A stretch of 64,000 bases of DNA from assembly GCA_039619475.1 (NCBI GenBank), contig CM077115.1, positions 591,505,643-591,569,642 on the forward strand, read 5' to 3'. A program made the position numbers and the translations under genes. Below are positions 30,597 through 42,600 of the stretch, piece after piece (position 1 is the first letter of the stretch; each line of letters begins with the position of its first letter). This stretch comes from Icerya purchasi (Eukaryota; Arthropoda; Insecta; Hemiptera; Monophlebidae). The notes beneath the pieces were generated by a model. The model searched no databases, was not told where the DNA came from, and saw only the letters and a program-made list of their open reading frames with translations.

Positions 30597-31599
30597 GGCC
30601 CTTATTTTTCAAGGTTAAAATTTTTAATCCCCCAACTGGTAGTCTTGTTCTCTTATATGAAACAAGTTCAGTCAGGCATGAGGTTTCATGCGCTGAGGAT
30701 TCCGTATGAAAGTTAACAATACCTATAATTATTTAGTATGTAAGAAAATTTGTTTGAATAAATTTCTATTTCTATTTTACTATTTTAATTTAATATCTTA
30801 ATAAATTTTAAAGATCTTTTCTAATAATAATTTAAAACAGTAAAGCAAATTTCTAATTTGAATCGAAGACTTAGACTAATTTGAAGTGCAATGTAACGGT
30901 TAAGAAGAAAAATTAATTAAATCCTTTTTTTATTCATTTCATTTTTATTTATTTCATTTTTATTTATTTCATTTTTATTTATTTTTTTAAATTATTCGTT
31001 TAGATTTAATAATACCAATATTAAGGTTTTATGATTTTTTAAAATGTGTAATTTTGTTAATTTCTATACCTATCTTTCTTGAACAGCCTACCATTAAAGA
31101 CGTTTAATAAATATATAAACGATAACTCGCAAAAACTATTAATTAGAAATAATATTGATGCTTCCTATCACTCTGCTGCGGCTACTAGAATGTTGGTATG
31201 CTCGCCTAGCAGGTTGTTGTATGTTGGTGATTAGGTCCTAGGTTCTCGGTGAATAGGAGGGGCAGACAAGGTAATCAAAATTATAGTTTTCGAATTTTGT
31301 AAATATCACTAATTTGAAAACCGAATTTCGAGTCGATTTGGTTACTTTGTTATCAAACTTCTTTCGGTTGCAAGACTAACTGGTTACTTTACCAAAAAAA
31401 GGCGATATAGTTCCGTAATATGACGAAGACTATCGTTCTACTGAGATGATTTTTTAACAATTCGGTTTTTGCTTTCGACTATCTCAATACGTTAGACCAT
31501 TATTAAACATTTTTTTAAATTTATTTACTAGGATAGTGCGTTAAATTGTTTAACGAATCGAAATACTATTCGCATCTGTTTTTCATCAGGCGGACGTAC
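30597..31599. other. AT-rich DNA, no gene; one fragment shared with the 6.9-9.4 kb region
   Basis: The stretch at about 30650-30720 (containing AACAAGTTCAGTCA and CATGCGCTGA) is the reverse complement of sequence near 7000-7075. A tandem ATTTCATTTTTATTT motif is repeated at 30936-30980. Otherwise nothing is recognised. Confidence 0.45.
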
Positions 31600-32090
31600 T
31601 ACCCAAACCATGATGCGGTGAGTCCGTTCCTTACATTACAGTTCATAACAACTCTAACACAAGCCGTATTGAAAATAACCAAACCGAAACCTGCGATCCC
31701 GTTCCGTTTTTTAGCTCTCGTACTAACACTACTAACGCAAATTATAACATTCCGAACCAAATTCTAAAAACCGCTGCAATCTCGTATTCCGATAAAGCCA
31801 AAATAAAAATAACACCGATTAATGTTTATTTCGTGCATTCAAGAAACCCACTTAAAACAAAACCAACATGAAAAACTAAAAAAACTATAAAGTTCTCGAA
31901 TCAAATCCGGTGCTTGCTAGTTGTGTGCTTGGGGAAATAATATTATCCGTTCGTGCGGATATTAACTTTCAACAGATAATATTACCATCCGATATTCAAC
32001 CAGTAGCAGTCGAAATTCGTACGCCAGTTCCACAGGAGTCCCTAAACATAATTCCGAACCGTATTTAGAAACTTTTAAAGTTGCCAAAAA
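31600..32090 (+). pseudogene. Old I-group retrotransposon scrap (ORF1 end joined to endonuclease)
   Basis: Plus-strand residues include AAISYSDKAKIKITPIN (about 31770-31820), which parallels ISFADKVKSTKITPL in family T ORF1. Endonuclease-like residues CIQETHLKQNQ and VRADINFQQIILPSDIQPVAVEIRTP follow, interrupted by frame changes (31830-32040). The jump from ORF1 to ORF2 within a few dozen bases implies an internal deletion. Heavily decayed and not family S. It ends where the satellite array begins. Confidence 0.55.
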
Positions 32091-34430
32091 ATTCAAACAG
32101 TTCCTCCCCTCTAGCGCCGCGAGTATTACTGCTAAAAATTTTGAACAGGGTTAAACATATGCGCTTCGACATATATTTCTCAAGTTTGGAACATCAAGGT
32201 TTGAAAGTTTTGTTAAGGAAATAACTTATGGTTACGTTCTCGACAAATAACGATCTTTCCATCAATCATAACCGGAAAAAAAATATTATTTTTGTACCTT
32301 TCGTGCTTTCGGCGCTTAAGGTTCTGAATTTTAAGATGGAAAACTAGATGTTCCAGAATAAATAAATAAACAGGGACGCATATTTTTTTAACCTTGTTCA
32401 AAATCTTGAACTACAATATATAAATTATAAGCGGGGTTACACGCCACTTTTCAGAATTTTATGAAGTTTTAGTAAATTTCAAACAGTTTCGTTAAGAAAA
32501 CGAAATACGGGTCCGTTCCCAAAAAATAGCGCTCTTTCCAATAATAATACACTTAAAAAATTTTTTTTTACAAAATTTCGAGCTTTCAGAGCCCCGAGCC
32601 ACTTATTTTAAAGTTGGAAACTTAGATAATCCAAACCAAAGAAATATACATGGATGTCCATATTTACTACTTCCCTCAAAATTTTTAGCTATAATACATG
32701 CGTCACAAATCAATTCTCGCGCTTTTTCGAACTTCTCAGCAAACTTTGAAAGTTCAATTAAGAAAATGAAATACGGTTTCTTTCCCGACAAATAGCGATC
32801 CTTCAAACGGTATATAATATGCGTTAGAAAAATGAAAATTTTTCTTCAAAATTTCGAACTTTCGGCGCCTTAAGGGTCCAATTTTAAAACTGAAAATCTA
32901 AATGTTATAAACTAGCGAAATATAAGGGGATGAGCACGTTTTTAGCCGCGTTCCAAATTTTCAGCTGTAATATTCGTTGAGCTAAGGGAGAGACAAGTAA
33001 TTTTTTTGTTTTTTTAACTTTTCGGAACTTTGAAAGTTTCGTTAAGAAAATAAAATACGGTTCCGTTCCCGACAAATAGCGATCTTTCCAATGATATATT
33101 ACAAGCTCGAGCAAAAAAATATATTTTTTAAAAATTTTGAGCTTTCGGCGCTCTAAGGGTTTTATTTTAAAGCTGGAAACCTGGATGTTAAAAATTAGAG
33201 AAATATACGTGAAGTTGCATATTTTCTAACTTGTTCCAAATTTATAGCTATAATACTCGCGTCGTAAAGAGGAAGCTACAAATTAAAGCTCGCGCTTTTT
33301 TGAACTTTCCTGCAACTTTTAAAATTTCGTTAAAAAAATGAAGTACGGTTTCGTTCCCGACGAATAGCGATCTTTCTAATAATATATCACAACCCGAAGA
33401 AAAAAATATTTTATTTCAAAATTTTGAGCTTTCGGCGCCCCGAGTGTCTAGTTTTAGAACTGGAAACCTGGATGTTTCGAATTAGAGAAATATACGTAGA
33501 AGCCCATATTTTTAACCGTGTTCAAAATATTTAGCTGTAATATTTGCTTCGCTATGCGACTGACACGTCATTTTTCGTGCTTTTTTGAACTTTTCGGCAA
33601 CTTTCAAAGTTTCGTTAAGAAAATGAAATACGTTTTTTTTTTCAAAATTTTGTATTTTTGGTGCCCCATAGGTCTCATTCTAAAGTTGGGGAGCCGGTTG
33701 CCTTAAATCAGAGAAATATACGTAGAGTCGCGTATTTTCTACCATGTTCCAAATTTATAGCTGTAATACTCGCGTCGCTAGGAGGGGGCCTAAAATTGGA
33801 GCTCACGCTTTTTTGAACTTTACATCAACTTTGAAAGTTTTGTTAAGGAAATGAAATACGGTTTCGTTCCCGACTAATAGAGATCTTCTAATGATATATC
33901 ACAAGCTCAAGAAAAAAAATATTTTTTTCCAAAATCTCAAGCTTTCGGTGCCCCGAGGGTCCAATTTTAAAGCTGGAAACTCGGATGTTCTAAACCAGAG
34001 AAATATACGTGGAAGCGCATATTTTTAACCGTGTTCAAAATTTTTATCGGTAATATTCGCGGCGCTAGGGGGGGGGGACGCGTCATTTTTCGCGCTTTAT
34101 TGAACTTTACGGCAACTTTGTATTTTTTGGTGAAGAAAATGATATAAGGTTTTGTTCCTGATAAATAGCGATCTTTCAAACAATATATTACATGACTGGA
34201 AAAAAAAAAATATTTTTTTACAAAATTTTGAGCTTTCGAAGCCCCGAGGGTCCAGTTTTAAAGTTGGAAATACGGATGTTTAAACTAGAGAAATATACGG
34301 GGATTCGCGTATTTTTAGCCGCGTTCAAAATTTTTTACTACAATACTAGCTGCGCTAGGGGGGAACGTCATTTTTTGTGGTTTTTTGAACTTTCGGGCAA
34401 TTTTACATAACTTTTGTTCCGTAATTTTTT
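32090..34430. repeat. Satellite-like tandem array, about 283-bp unit, about eight units
   Basis: The motif GAAATACGGTT(T/C)CGTTCCCGAC with AATAGCGATCTTTCC recurs at about 32218, 32496, 32770, 33052, 33341, 33624, 33848 and 34140. Each is followed by a GAGCTTTCGG(C)GCCCC block, a TGGAAACCTGGATGTT block, AGAGAAATATACG and a TTTTTGAACTTT block. Spacings are 274-292 except one short unit that lost about 60 bases after 33624. Units differ by perhaps 15-25 percent by eye. No frame is preserved across units. It is unrelated to the 6.9-9.4 kb array at the motif level. Confidence 0.85.
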
Positions 34431-35120
34431 GATTTTATAAAAGTTCTCTTGCATTGTAGTTTATATTTTGAATTTCAGCGTTATAGGTTTATTTAGTGAC
34501 GAGTTATGATTTTTTAAGTGATTTTTGAGGTCATTTTATGTACCATATTATATATTCTTGACGGTTTTTTGGGTTTTTTTCCGCCCAGGGTAATCGGTCA
34601 TCTTCAAGTTATAAATCGTTTTAAAGATAATTTTAATTGTAATTTATGTTCCAAATTTGAAGTTTATAAGTCAAGCCGTTCGTGAATTATTGATTTTTAT
34701 TTGATATTTTTTTCATTTGTGTACCATCTTATAAGGATTCCGTACATTATATGTATACGGAATCCTAAAAATCATAGCGTTAAAAATTTAGCTAATTTGG
34801 TCAATTTTAAGACGTGCCGATATGGCTAAGAAGATAGCGCCACTTCCGTTGGTTACTAGGCAGTGTGGTTTAGTGAGTGTTCTGTAATAAAACAGGAACT
34901 CTCATTACAGGCTTAAAACGTTGAGACTACACTTGAAATATCACAATTTTTTTCTTATACTTCTTTCTCAGGTGAATAATTTTATTGATAAGAATGAAAA
35001 AATCGTTGAAGACACATTTAAAATCTGCCACAGAATAGACTAAGAAAGTTAAGTATTAATGACAGACAGGAGAGTTGATTTTTTCGCATCGGAGTATTTT
35101 TTTCGATATTCCACTACCAC
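34431..35120. other. Unassigned, with a short perfect inverted repeat
   Basis: Contains an 11-bp perfect inverted repeat at 34734-34744/34756-34766 (AGGATTCCGTA and its complement), which may be the end of a small transposon. No gene is recognised. Confidence 0.35.
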
Positions 35121-36290
35121 TTAAAGCAGGTGCTGTTTTCGATCTTGTTTGCGGGTCAATTTATTGTTATATTGCTCATTTAATTGTACACCGAGTTCAG
35201 CTGCATTATTGGCCATTTTCATTTTGGAGATTAATTCTCTACGTTTTAGACGATCTTCAACTTGCTTCCATTCACTTAGATTTCTGAGAAGAAAATCGAT
35301 GTTAATGCGAAGTCGCTCAAAAATAATTTTGGTCAGTGAATTAACAAATTGATCTAGATTTCCTGAGCATAAATTTTCCACGTCAGAAAATTTAATTTGC
35401 ATTCGGCTCATGCCGTCATCTTCTGTTGCGTCGAGATCCAGGTTTTTGTGCATTCTTTCTTTCACCTTATTACTAACATTGTTATCGAAGAAAGCGAACC
35501 CAACTTCTTTCGGAGTTAGATACCATAAATGGCGAATAAATTGATCTGCGGCCATTTTTGAAACTTCTTCGTCTATTTCTTTGTAATAATTTAGTTTTTT
35601 TAGAAAATTAAAATCTGAATTTGGTGCTTTTACAGTAACCGGAGCTGATAACCACGCTTCTACAGAAGTTGTCACAATAAAAATATACAAATGTCAGCTA
35701 AACCTTTCGCTTCTGAAGTTTTCAGCTTACATTCATGGCGAAATAAATACATTTTCAGGAAGTATATGACCTTAAACGTCCACCTTGCGTGGTGCATGGC
35801 TCCGGGATATCAAAATGAAAAATTATTTGGAGTTTTTCCTCGAAATACTAAGCATAATTCTAAAAATTCCTGGTAATGTGTAGCAACCGTATGCTGCAGG
35901 AATGTAATCAATCGGGATTTTCTGTCGTCGTTAAATACAAATCTCATTTCTTTTTTCATTAATGCTGATCAAAAATTGTCTTTATTCATCTTTGACCACT
36001 TGTTTTGGGATTCTTTAAATACAGCAACATTTGGACCAGAAGTGCGAGGCATTTTCAGGTCGAAAACAGTTCTTGTAATCATTTCAAAAGTGTGGTGACG
36101 ACACGCCAAATGTAATAATTTGCGGTCGAAGAACCATTCCAAGCTGATACAAGTCCCTCCTTTGTCACAGTATTCACGGCAGTTGTGTCAAAAGAAATAC
36201 ATTTAATAATAGAGGCACGGGATTTTTTGGTTTTAGCCGAGTAAGCGATCGAGAGGAAAAAGTTAGTCCGTCACAATACACAAAAGAAGA
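35121..36290 (-). pseudogene. Decayed transposase-like multicopy gene
   Basis: The minus-strand frame 35121-35690 (189 codons) contains FLKKLNYYKEIDEEVSKMAA, FIRHLWYLTPKEVGFAFFD and VSNKVKERM. Upstream, in other frames, are CISLEWFFDRKLLHLACRHH and FEMITRTVFDLKMPRTSGPN (about 36050-36160), PGAMHHARW, and FKVIYFLKMYLFRHECKL (35700-35800). I recognise the order FDTT..., CRHH..., PGAMHxARW..., LWYL... from an abundant, usually unnamed protein of arthropod and cnidarian genomes that looks like a DDE transposase, but I cannot name the superfamily. A stop before PGAM, another near 35960 and a frame change near 35695 show that it is a pseudogene. Confidence 0.6.
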
Positions 36291-37119
36291 CATTTATATC
36301 AGTTGTAAACTATTTAGTATTGTCTCTTTTTTTACTTTTGTTAATTGTACCGTCGCTGTAGTGTTCAAAACCACTATCGGGCTTCAGTACATTTATTACG
36401 CCTCTTTCTCTTTCGAATGAATTCGCATCAAGATGGCTCACTCAGCCCTTTGAACCGGGCTGCATTCGAATTATCTCTGTCTTCTCTCACATTTGCTTTC
36501 CATCAGTTCAGCGATGAAATTGATTAGTACGTATAGCTAGAGCTATGTAGCAAGAACCTTTGCGCAGTATGATTCAACCCTAACGGGTATCATTTTATAT
36601 ATGCTAATGTTTCAAAACCTGTTTTTACTTAGCAGAAATTTTTTGTTTGCCTTTTACGATTTCATACACAAATGTCCTCTTTATTCCTTCTTTTCATTAC
36701 TCCTTGAACTTTGTTATCCCCAATTTACTTCCTCGCATTTCTAATCGTTATGTTTTTCTTTCTCCCTATTTCAATCCTATTAAAACGAAAGATGTTTTGA
36801 TTGTAGTGAAATTATCAGTTATTTCCTACGCGTTCATTGTTTCGTGCGATAACGGTATTCCAATAATTCTATTCGTATATCGCTATTCTCTGCGCGGATA
36901 ATTGTTCTCGCCTACAACTTACTGATAAGTATCCGAAATCGGTGAGCTCGTTCCTTATATTTGCTAAATTAACTATTACTTGCGGTTTACGTTTCTTTTG
37001 ATTCGTTCCGCTGTTTTATTTCTAATTTTATTTTCGTTTTTTTTTTTTTTTTTAATAATTTACTGTTATCCCATTTATAATTAATTTTTATATTAGCTGA
37101 TTAGTCGTCTAAGAGAGGT
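36291..37119. other. AT-rich DNA, no gene; may include the S-B leader
   Basis: The frame at 36647-36901 is hydrophobic but matches nothing. A T-run at about 37037-37053 precedes the first S-B ORF1 similarity. Confidence 0.3.
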
Positions 37120-37391
37120 CGCACGGCGGCCTCCTCCAGACCCGCACTTTCTGTCAATGTGATATACCTTCAACAAACGAAAACCCTCTAGCCCAGTCTC
37201 TCCAAAAGCCGATCTGCCTATTAAGGAGTTTCGTCTCTCGCAAACAGACTTAGTTAGTTCGGCGAACTCGGTTATAAGCAGCGCTGTCGAAAATTTTAAA
37301 ATTAAAGACGACGATAAAGACAATCTTAACGTCAGGAAAGCTGAAAATAATGAGATTAATAATATAAATAACAAAGATAACAGCAACAATA

Positions 37392-38306
37392 ATGAAGGTA
37401 ACTCCGCTAACAATAACATTCAAACTTCACGTAACGTTGATCTTTTCCCTAATCACCGGTTCTATCCAAGTTATGCTTGAATCTCTTTCCGATAAAAATA
37501 TCGGTAGTCTGCATCCTTTCGCAGCTGCTAAATTTATATTCCGCAAGACTACTGCAATTAATGAAATCGTGCGAGCCGGCAGGAATAGTCTCCGGTTATT
37601 TTTTACCGATATCTCCGCGGCTAACAAATTCCTGTTAGATACATCTTTTTTAGAAGAGCACCAATTTAAAGCTTTTATTCCTAGTTCTCTCCTCTTTTTA
37701 TTTGGTATTGTTCGAGATATTCCGATGACTTCTCTGTATTGGATACAGGGTCATGCCGGAATTGAGGGTAATGAGTTAGTTGATTCATTCGTTCGGTTAT
37801 CTTCCTCTTCCGGTAGGTTTCTTCCTGCTTTCTCTTCTTCCAATATAACCCTTTTGTCTTCTGCTGCTCATTCCAATCTATGGTTTGACTCCTACGTCTC
37901 CTCTTTCTCCAACCAGGATTCATTTTTCTTATCTATTCAGCCTTCCCTTCCTCGTTTCCGCTGGTTTCTTGAATTTCCTTCCATGCGTCGCTCCAACATC
38001 TCTGCGATTTGCCGCCTGCGCTTTGGGCACAGTTTGCTTCCTTCTTCGTTTTTCCGTTTCTCTCTTGTGCCGTCTCCTTTTTGTCCATTGCACCCCTCCA
38101 ATATCCAATTTGTGTGTGATCCCGATCACGTAATGTTCGAGTGTGCATCTCTTGTAACCGATCAAGCTGTTTTCTACTCCTCCCTCTTACAAATTGGTAT
38201 TCCCACTCCATACAGTGCTTCGTTCATTCTCTCCCTTCCTTCTCCTTCAGTTGTTCAGGCTCTTGATTTCTTTGTGTCGGCTATCTCTGATCGTATAAAG
38301 ATCTAA
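37392..38306 (+). other. Chimeric open frame: ORF1 N-part fused to ORF2 RNase H C-part
   Basis: A 304-codon frame created by the nested insertion. Residues 1 to about 112 are gag-like sequence of S-B. Residues from about 115 on are the RNase H end (HAGIEGNE motif) and the C-terminal domain of the inserted copy, including a Cys/His region around CPLHPSNIQFVCDPDHVMFEC. The join is in frame. Only the last RNase H motif is present, so no catalysis is expected. Listed as a frame, not as a proven gene. Confidence 0.6.
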
Positions 38307-38381
38307 GTTTCGTTGTCTTTTTTCTTCTGTTCTTGGGCCAATGTCCTTGTAGACGACCCCCCCCCCAAAAAGAAAAAAAAA
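37729..38381 (+). mobile_element. 5'-truncated family S relative nested in S-B ORF1
   Basis: Starts inside RNase H with LYWIQGHAGIEGNELVDSF, equivalent to LLWIPGHSGIEGNESADTL of S-C, and continues to the normal ORF2 end SAISDRIKI (stop at 38304-38306). The 3' UTR with TTCTTGGGCCAATGTC matches the S-C 3' UTR (near 43868-43888, complement). The tail is C- and A-rich (38357-38381). No target duplication is clear, so a small deletion at the target is possible. Confidence 0.85.
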
Positions 38382-39655
38382 GACGATCTCCTTAATGATG
38401 TCTCTTTGTTGGTTCCTGTTATTTCTATACGGCTTCTTAAACAAAGGAAAGAGGATAAACTCTGTCCCATTCCTTTAATCGAAATCAAGTTTCTTTCCAA
38501 TAAAATTCCTGATTTTGTCCATTTCTTCCATCTTCGTTGCCCCGTTGAACCTAGTGTCAGACTTCCCATCCAGTGTAGTTCTTGCTTCCGTTTCGAACAC
38601 ACTGAAAAAATGTGCCTTAGAAAACCTAGATGTGTTAAGTGTGGTGACTCCCACCGAGCTAATGAGTGCTCTAGTCCCTCTTCACCATTAAAATGTCTCA
38701 ACTCTGAAGGCTCTCATGATTCCACTAACCGTCAATGCCCAATCTTTCTTGAACAACTGGGATTTAAAAAAATTATGGCATTTGAAAATATATCCTTTAG
38801 TGAAGCCTGCCAACTAAAAAAGGAAAATCGTACTTCGTCTGCGTTTTCTTTCGCTGATATCGCCAACAGAAAAATAAATCCTAATGTTTCCCGTGCCAGG
38901 TCTAATCATTTATCTTCCAGTTATTCTCCTTCGTCGCTTCTCTCGCTGCCTAAATTAATGCCTCGTCCTAAATCGCCCACTTTTCACAAATTTTCTTCTC
39001 CGAAACCTCACTTCAATTCTCCTTCACAGTTTCCTAATCTCCCTTCTAACCGTTTTCCCTCTCCTTCTAATGGGTGGGCTCTTAATAGATCCGCCTCCTT
39101 CTCTGGCAATTCCACTTCCAACAAAAGTAGCCGCTCCGCACTTAGTACCGTCAATCCTTCTTCCTTATCGTCCTCTAATTCTTCTTCCACTGCTTCCTTC
39201 CCATTAGTTTCCTCCCTATCCCAAAGTTTCCTGGAGCTTTTGCCATCTAAAAACATTGCCTCTTCTCCTTCTCTTGCTGAATCTTTACCTTTTTTCTTAG
39301 CTAATTCATTAGTCTTAATTAATTATGTTAGTTTTTAATTATTTATATACTTGTCATGTTTCCTTTTCCACTTACTGTAGTATCTTTCTTCTCTTTTTTG
39401 TAATTATTGTTGTTTCTCCTCTCCCCTGGATTTTAAGACATTCAGACGAGTTGCCTATAATTTTAGTTGCAGTAATTGTTTCCTTAATTACCGAATGTAC
39501 TGACGCTGAAGTGGCCAAATCCACCGACGGGCGCAGTTACATTTATTTTAATGTTTTCTTTCACCAGTATACTTACGTTCAGTATCTCACCTCTCCTTCC
39601 TTATTCCTTTCCTCCAGCTCTATTTCTTTGTCTTTTTAATTTACTCAACAATGCT

Positions 39656-42600
39656 ATGATTAAGATTCTTCAATGGAACTGTCGCAGCGTTCGGGCAAAC
39701 AAATTAGCCCTTGAAAGTTTGCTTGATATTTTTCTATCTGAAACCTGTCTCTCAAATTCAGTAGATTTCTCCGTCACAGGGTTTCAGATAATTAGATGCG
39801 ATCGCAAGGATGGCTATGGAGGAGCTGCCATTCTCGTTAGAATGGGCATTCCATTCACCACCCATAGCATTAACCTTCCAAACATTTCTATCCCTTCCTC
39901 ATTCACCAAATTACGCTACCCTCTTAACTTGGTCTCTGTATTCATTCCTCCCTTATGCAACCTTAGAGATCTTTATTTACCATCTTTTTTTGATTCCCTT
40001 CCTCATCCGTTTATTATTGGCGAAGACTAGAACGCCTGCTTTTCCGCCTGGGGTCTCTCATCCCAAAATCGTAATGGTTTATTCCTTCAATCCTCGTTAT
40101 TAGTCCATAATTTTGTCATTCTCAACGGCGGTTCCCCTACATATTTTAAAAACGCTTTCTCTTTCAGTTCTATTGATCTTACTTTCTCCTCTCCTAATTT
40201 AAGTTGGAAATATTCATGGAGCACTCTGGACGGGACTTTTGGCAGTGACCACGTCCCCGTAATTGTCTCTGTTCATTTTGCCGCTTCGTCCATTCAACAT
40301 AACACTTTCGTCACTCTTCGCTGGAACCTTTCGAAAATTGATTGGTCAAAATTTCATTCCTTTCTTGAATCCTCGACTTTTCGTTTCCATCCTAACCGTG
40401 ATCCTATCCATCAGTATCAAGAGTTTATCCAGTTGATTTCTTCGGCTTTATCTTCTTCCTCCCCTTCTAAGATGAGTCCTACCAGAAATACCGGGGGTAT
40501 TTATCGGTCGTCTTTGTGGTGGAATGCTAATTGCTCGTTGGCTTACCAATATAGTTTGTCCGCATTTTGCAACTTTCGCTCTAATCCTACGGTCGTTAAC
40601 TTCTTGACGTACAAACAGGCTAACGCTAAATCAAGATACGCTTGCAGAAAGGCAAAGAAAGCGTTTGGGCTGCATTTTGCACATTCTTTTCTAGATGTAC
40701 TCCACTTTCCCGAATTTGGAAGTTGCCAAAAGCTTTTCAAAATTTACAATCTACCCATCTTTCCCTTGTGGATTTTTCAGCAGATAAACTTTCCTCCTTC
40801 GTTGATGGCGTAGCCCCCTCTTATGTTCCTTTTGCCGAGGAAATAAATTCTCCTTTGCATAGTTCAAACTCTCCTCCTCACTTCTTAACCTCTCCTTTTA
40901 CTATTAGCGAGCTCTTTGCAGCTTTTTCTAAAAATATAAACTCATCTCCAGTCTTAGATGGAATCCCCTATTCTGTTCTTAAAAATCTTCCTAAACAATT
41001 CTATGGAATCCTGTTAAACATTTTTAACTCTATCCTCTTTTCTGGCTATATTCCACCTACATGGAACTCCTTCATAATTGTCCCTATTCCAAAGGATAAA
41101 TACTCTTCGGCTTTTCGCTGTATTTCCCTCGCTAGTTGTCTTAGGAAACTATTCGAATCCATATTAAACAAATGTCTTGTTTGGTGGTTGGAGAATAATA
41201 AGGTACTCCCTAATAATATGTATAGATTTCGTCCTGGCCGTGGTCCTTCTGATTGTGTTGCCTCTTTCCTATAATATATATACAAATCATTCATCCGAAA
41301 AAGATTCACGCTGGCCGCTTTTGTTGATGTTTCAAGTGCCTTTGACAGCGTTCATCTTCTAACTCTCCAAAATAAAATGTTCTCCATTAATTTACCTTCT
41401 CATTTCACCTTCCTAATTATGAATCTCTTTCAAAATAGAACCATTCATTTAAGTTCATCCGATGAGTCAATTATACGAAGAGTTTAACACGGTCTCCCAC
41501 AGGGGTCTTGTCTTAGCCCCACTCTCTTTAATATATATACTCTAAACATCGTTTCACTTCCTATACCTTCTTCCTCTCTGATCTTTGCTGATGATATACT
41601 CCTTTATACAGCCGCTTCTAATATCCCGGAAGCTCGTCACAAGCTGCAGGAGTCCTTACGTATTCTGGAATGTTCCTTAACAGAAATCCAGCTTAATCCT
41701 CACGTACTACTATTATTTACCGCCCCTACAATCCAGCATTAATCAACGTATCGATCAATAACCTGCGTCTACCCTTTGTTACCTCCTTCCGATATTTAGG
41801 AATCTATCTCAATAGTCGACTATCCTTCTCAGAACATATAAATTATCTTCATTTATCTACACTAAAACGGTTAAATATCTTGAAGGCTTTGTCGTTTTCC
41901 AATTGGGGCAGAGATCCTGTAGTACTCCTCATAATCTATAAATCTATTATCCGCTTTAGGTTTGATTACGTTAGTTTTCTTTATGGCAACGCATCCCAGT
42001 CTCTTCTCTCAGAATGCAGCCCTCCGCTTATGTCTTGCCGTTTTAAATTTCAGTCCGATTCCGGCAATCTTGGCTGAGTCTTGTGTTCCTCCCCTCTCCC
42101 TTCGTAGATACTATCTTGCCTACCGGTTCCTCGTCAAGCGCTTTCCTATTTCCTCAAATAATCTTATTTATTTATACTATTCCCTACTACAGGATTGGCG
42201 TTTTGTCTCTAATAAAATCCCCGTTCTCTCCCACGTTTCCACTCGTCTATTTAAGTTTGCTCCTTTTGTTATTTTTTTTGATAAATTCCCATATTTTCAC
42301 TTCAATTTTTTTGACCTTATTCATCCTCCGGCTCTGTTCTCCTTGCCTCCTGGTTTAAAGTCTCTTCCCCCTTATTATCTATTAACGAATTTAACCAGTT
42401 AGTAACATCGGCGTTCCCCGACCATATGCTTGTCTGTACTGATGGATCTAAAATGGCTCACGAGATGGGTGCATCGATCTTCATTTCTGTGCTTAACCAC
42501 TCAAATGTATTTAAATTACCATCATTCTGCTCTAATTAGTATGCAGAGTAGTTTGCAATTCTATGCGTCATTAAATTCACTAGTTCTCTTACTGTCCAAA

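Larger units (their letters stand above)
37120..39338 (+). pseudogene. S-B ORF1, interrupted by a nested truncated element
   Basis: The N-terminal part (37120-37470) carries KPSSPVSPKADLPIKEF and LSQTDL, aligned with S-A, and an Asn-rich stretch. After a frame change near 37470 the conserved block SLSDKNIGSLHPFAAAKFIF follows. At about 37728, after FGIVRDIPM, the sequence switches to RNase H residues of an inserted element. ORF1 resumes at 38382 with DDLLNDVSLLVPVISIRLLK, then the three knuckles (CSSC-FRFE-H-TEKM-C, CVKC-GDS-H-RANE-C and a third reading CLNSEGS-H-DSTNRQC, its second Cys changed to Ser), then PRPKSPTFHKF and a Ser-rich tail. The insertion length keeps the frame on both sides; only the inserted element's own stop (38304-38306) divides it. 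Confidence 0.83.

Noticed and set aside
32090..34430. Repeated protein-coding domain
   Set aside because: The 274-292-base spacing does not hold a frame, and stops are scattered in all frames of most units.
36647..36901. Hydrophobic 84-codon frame as a small membrane protein
   Set aside because: AT-rich sequence readily gives Phe/Leu/Ile-rich frames; no conserved pattern is visible.
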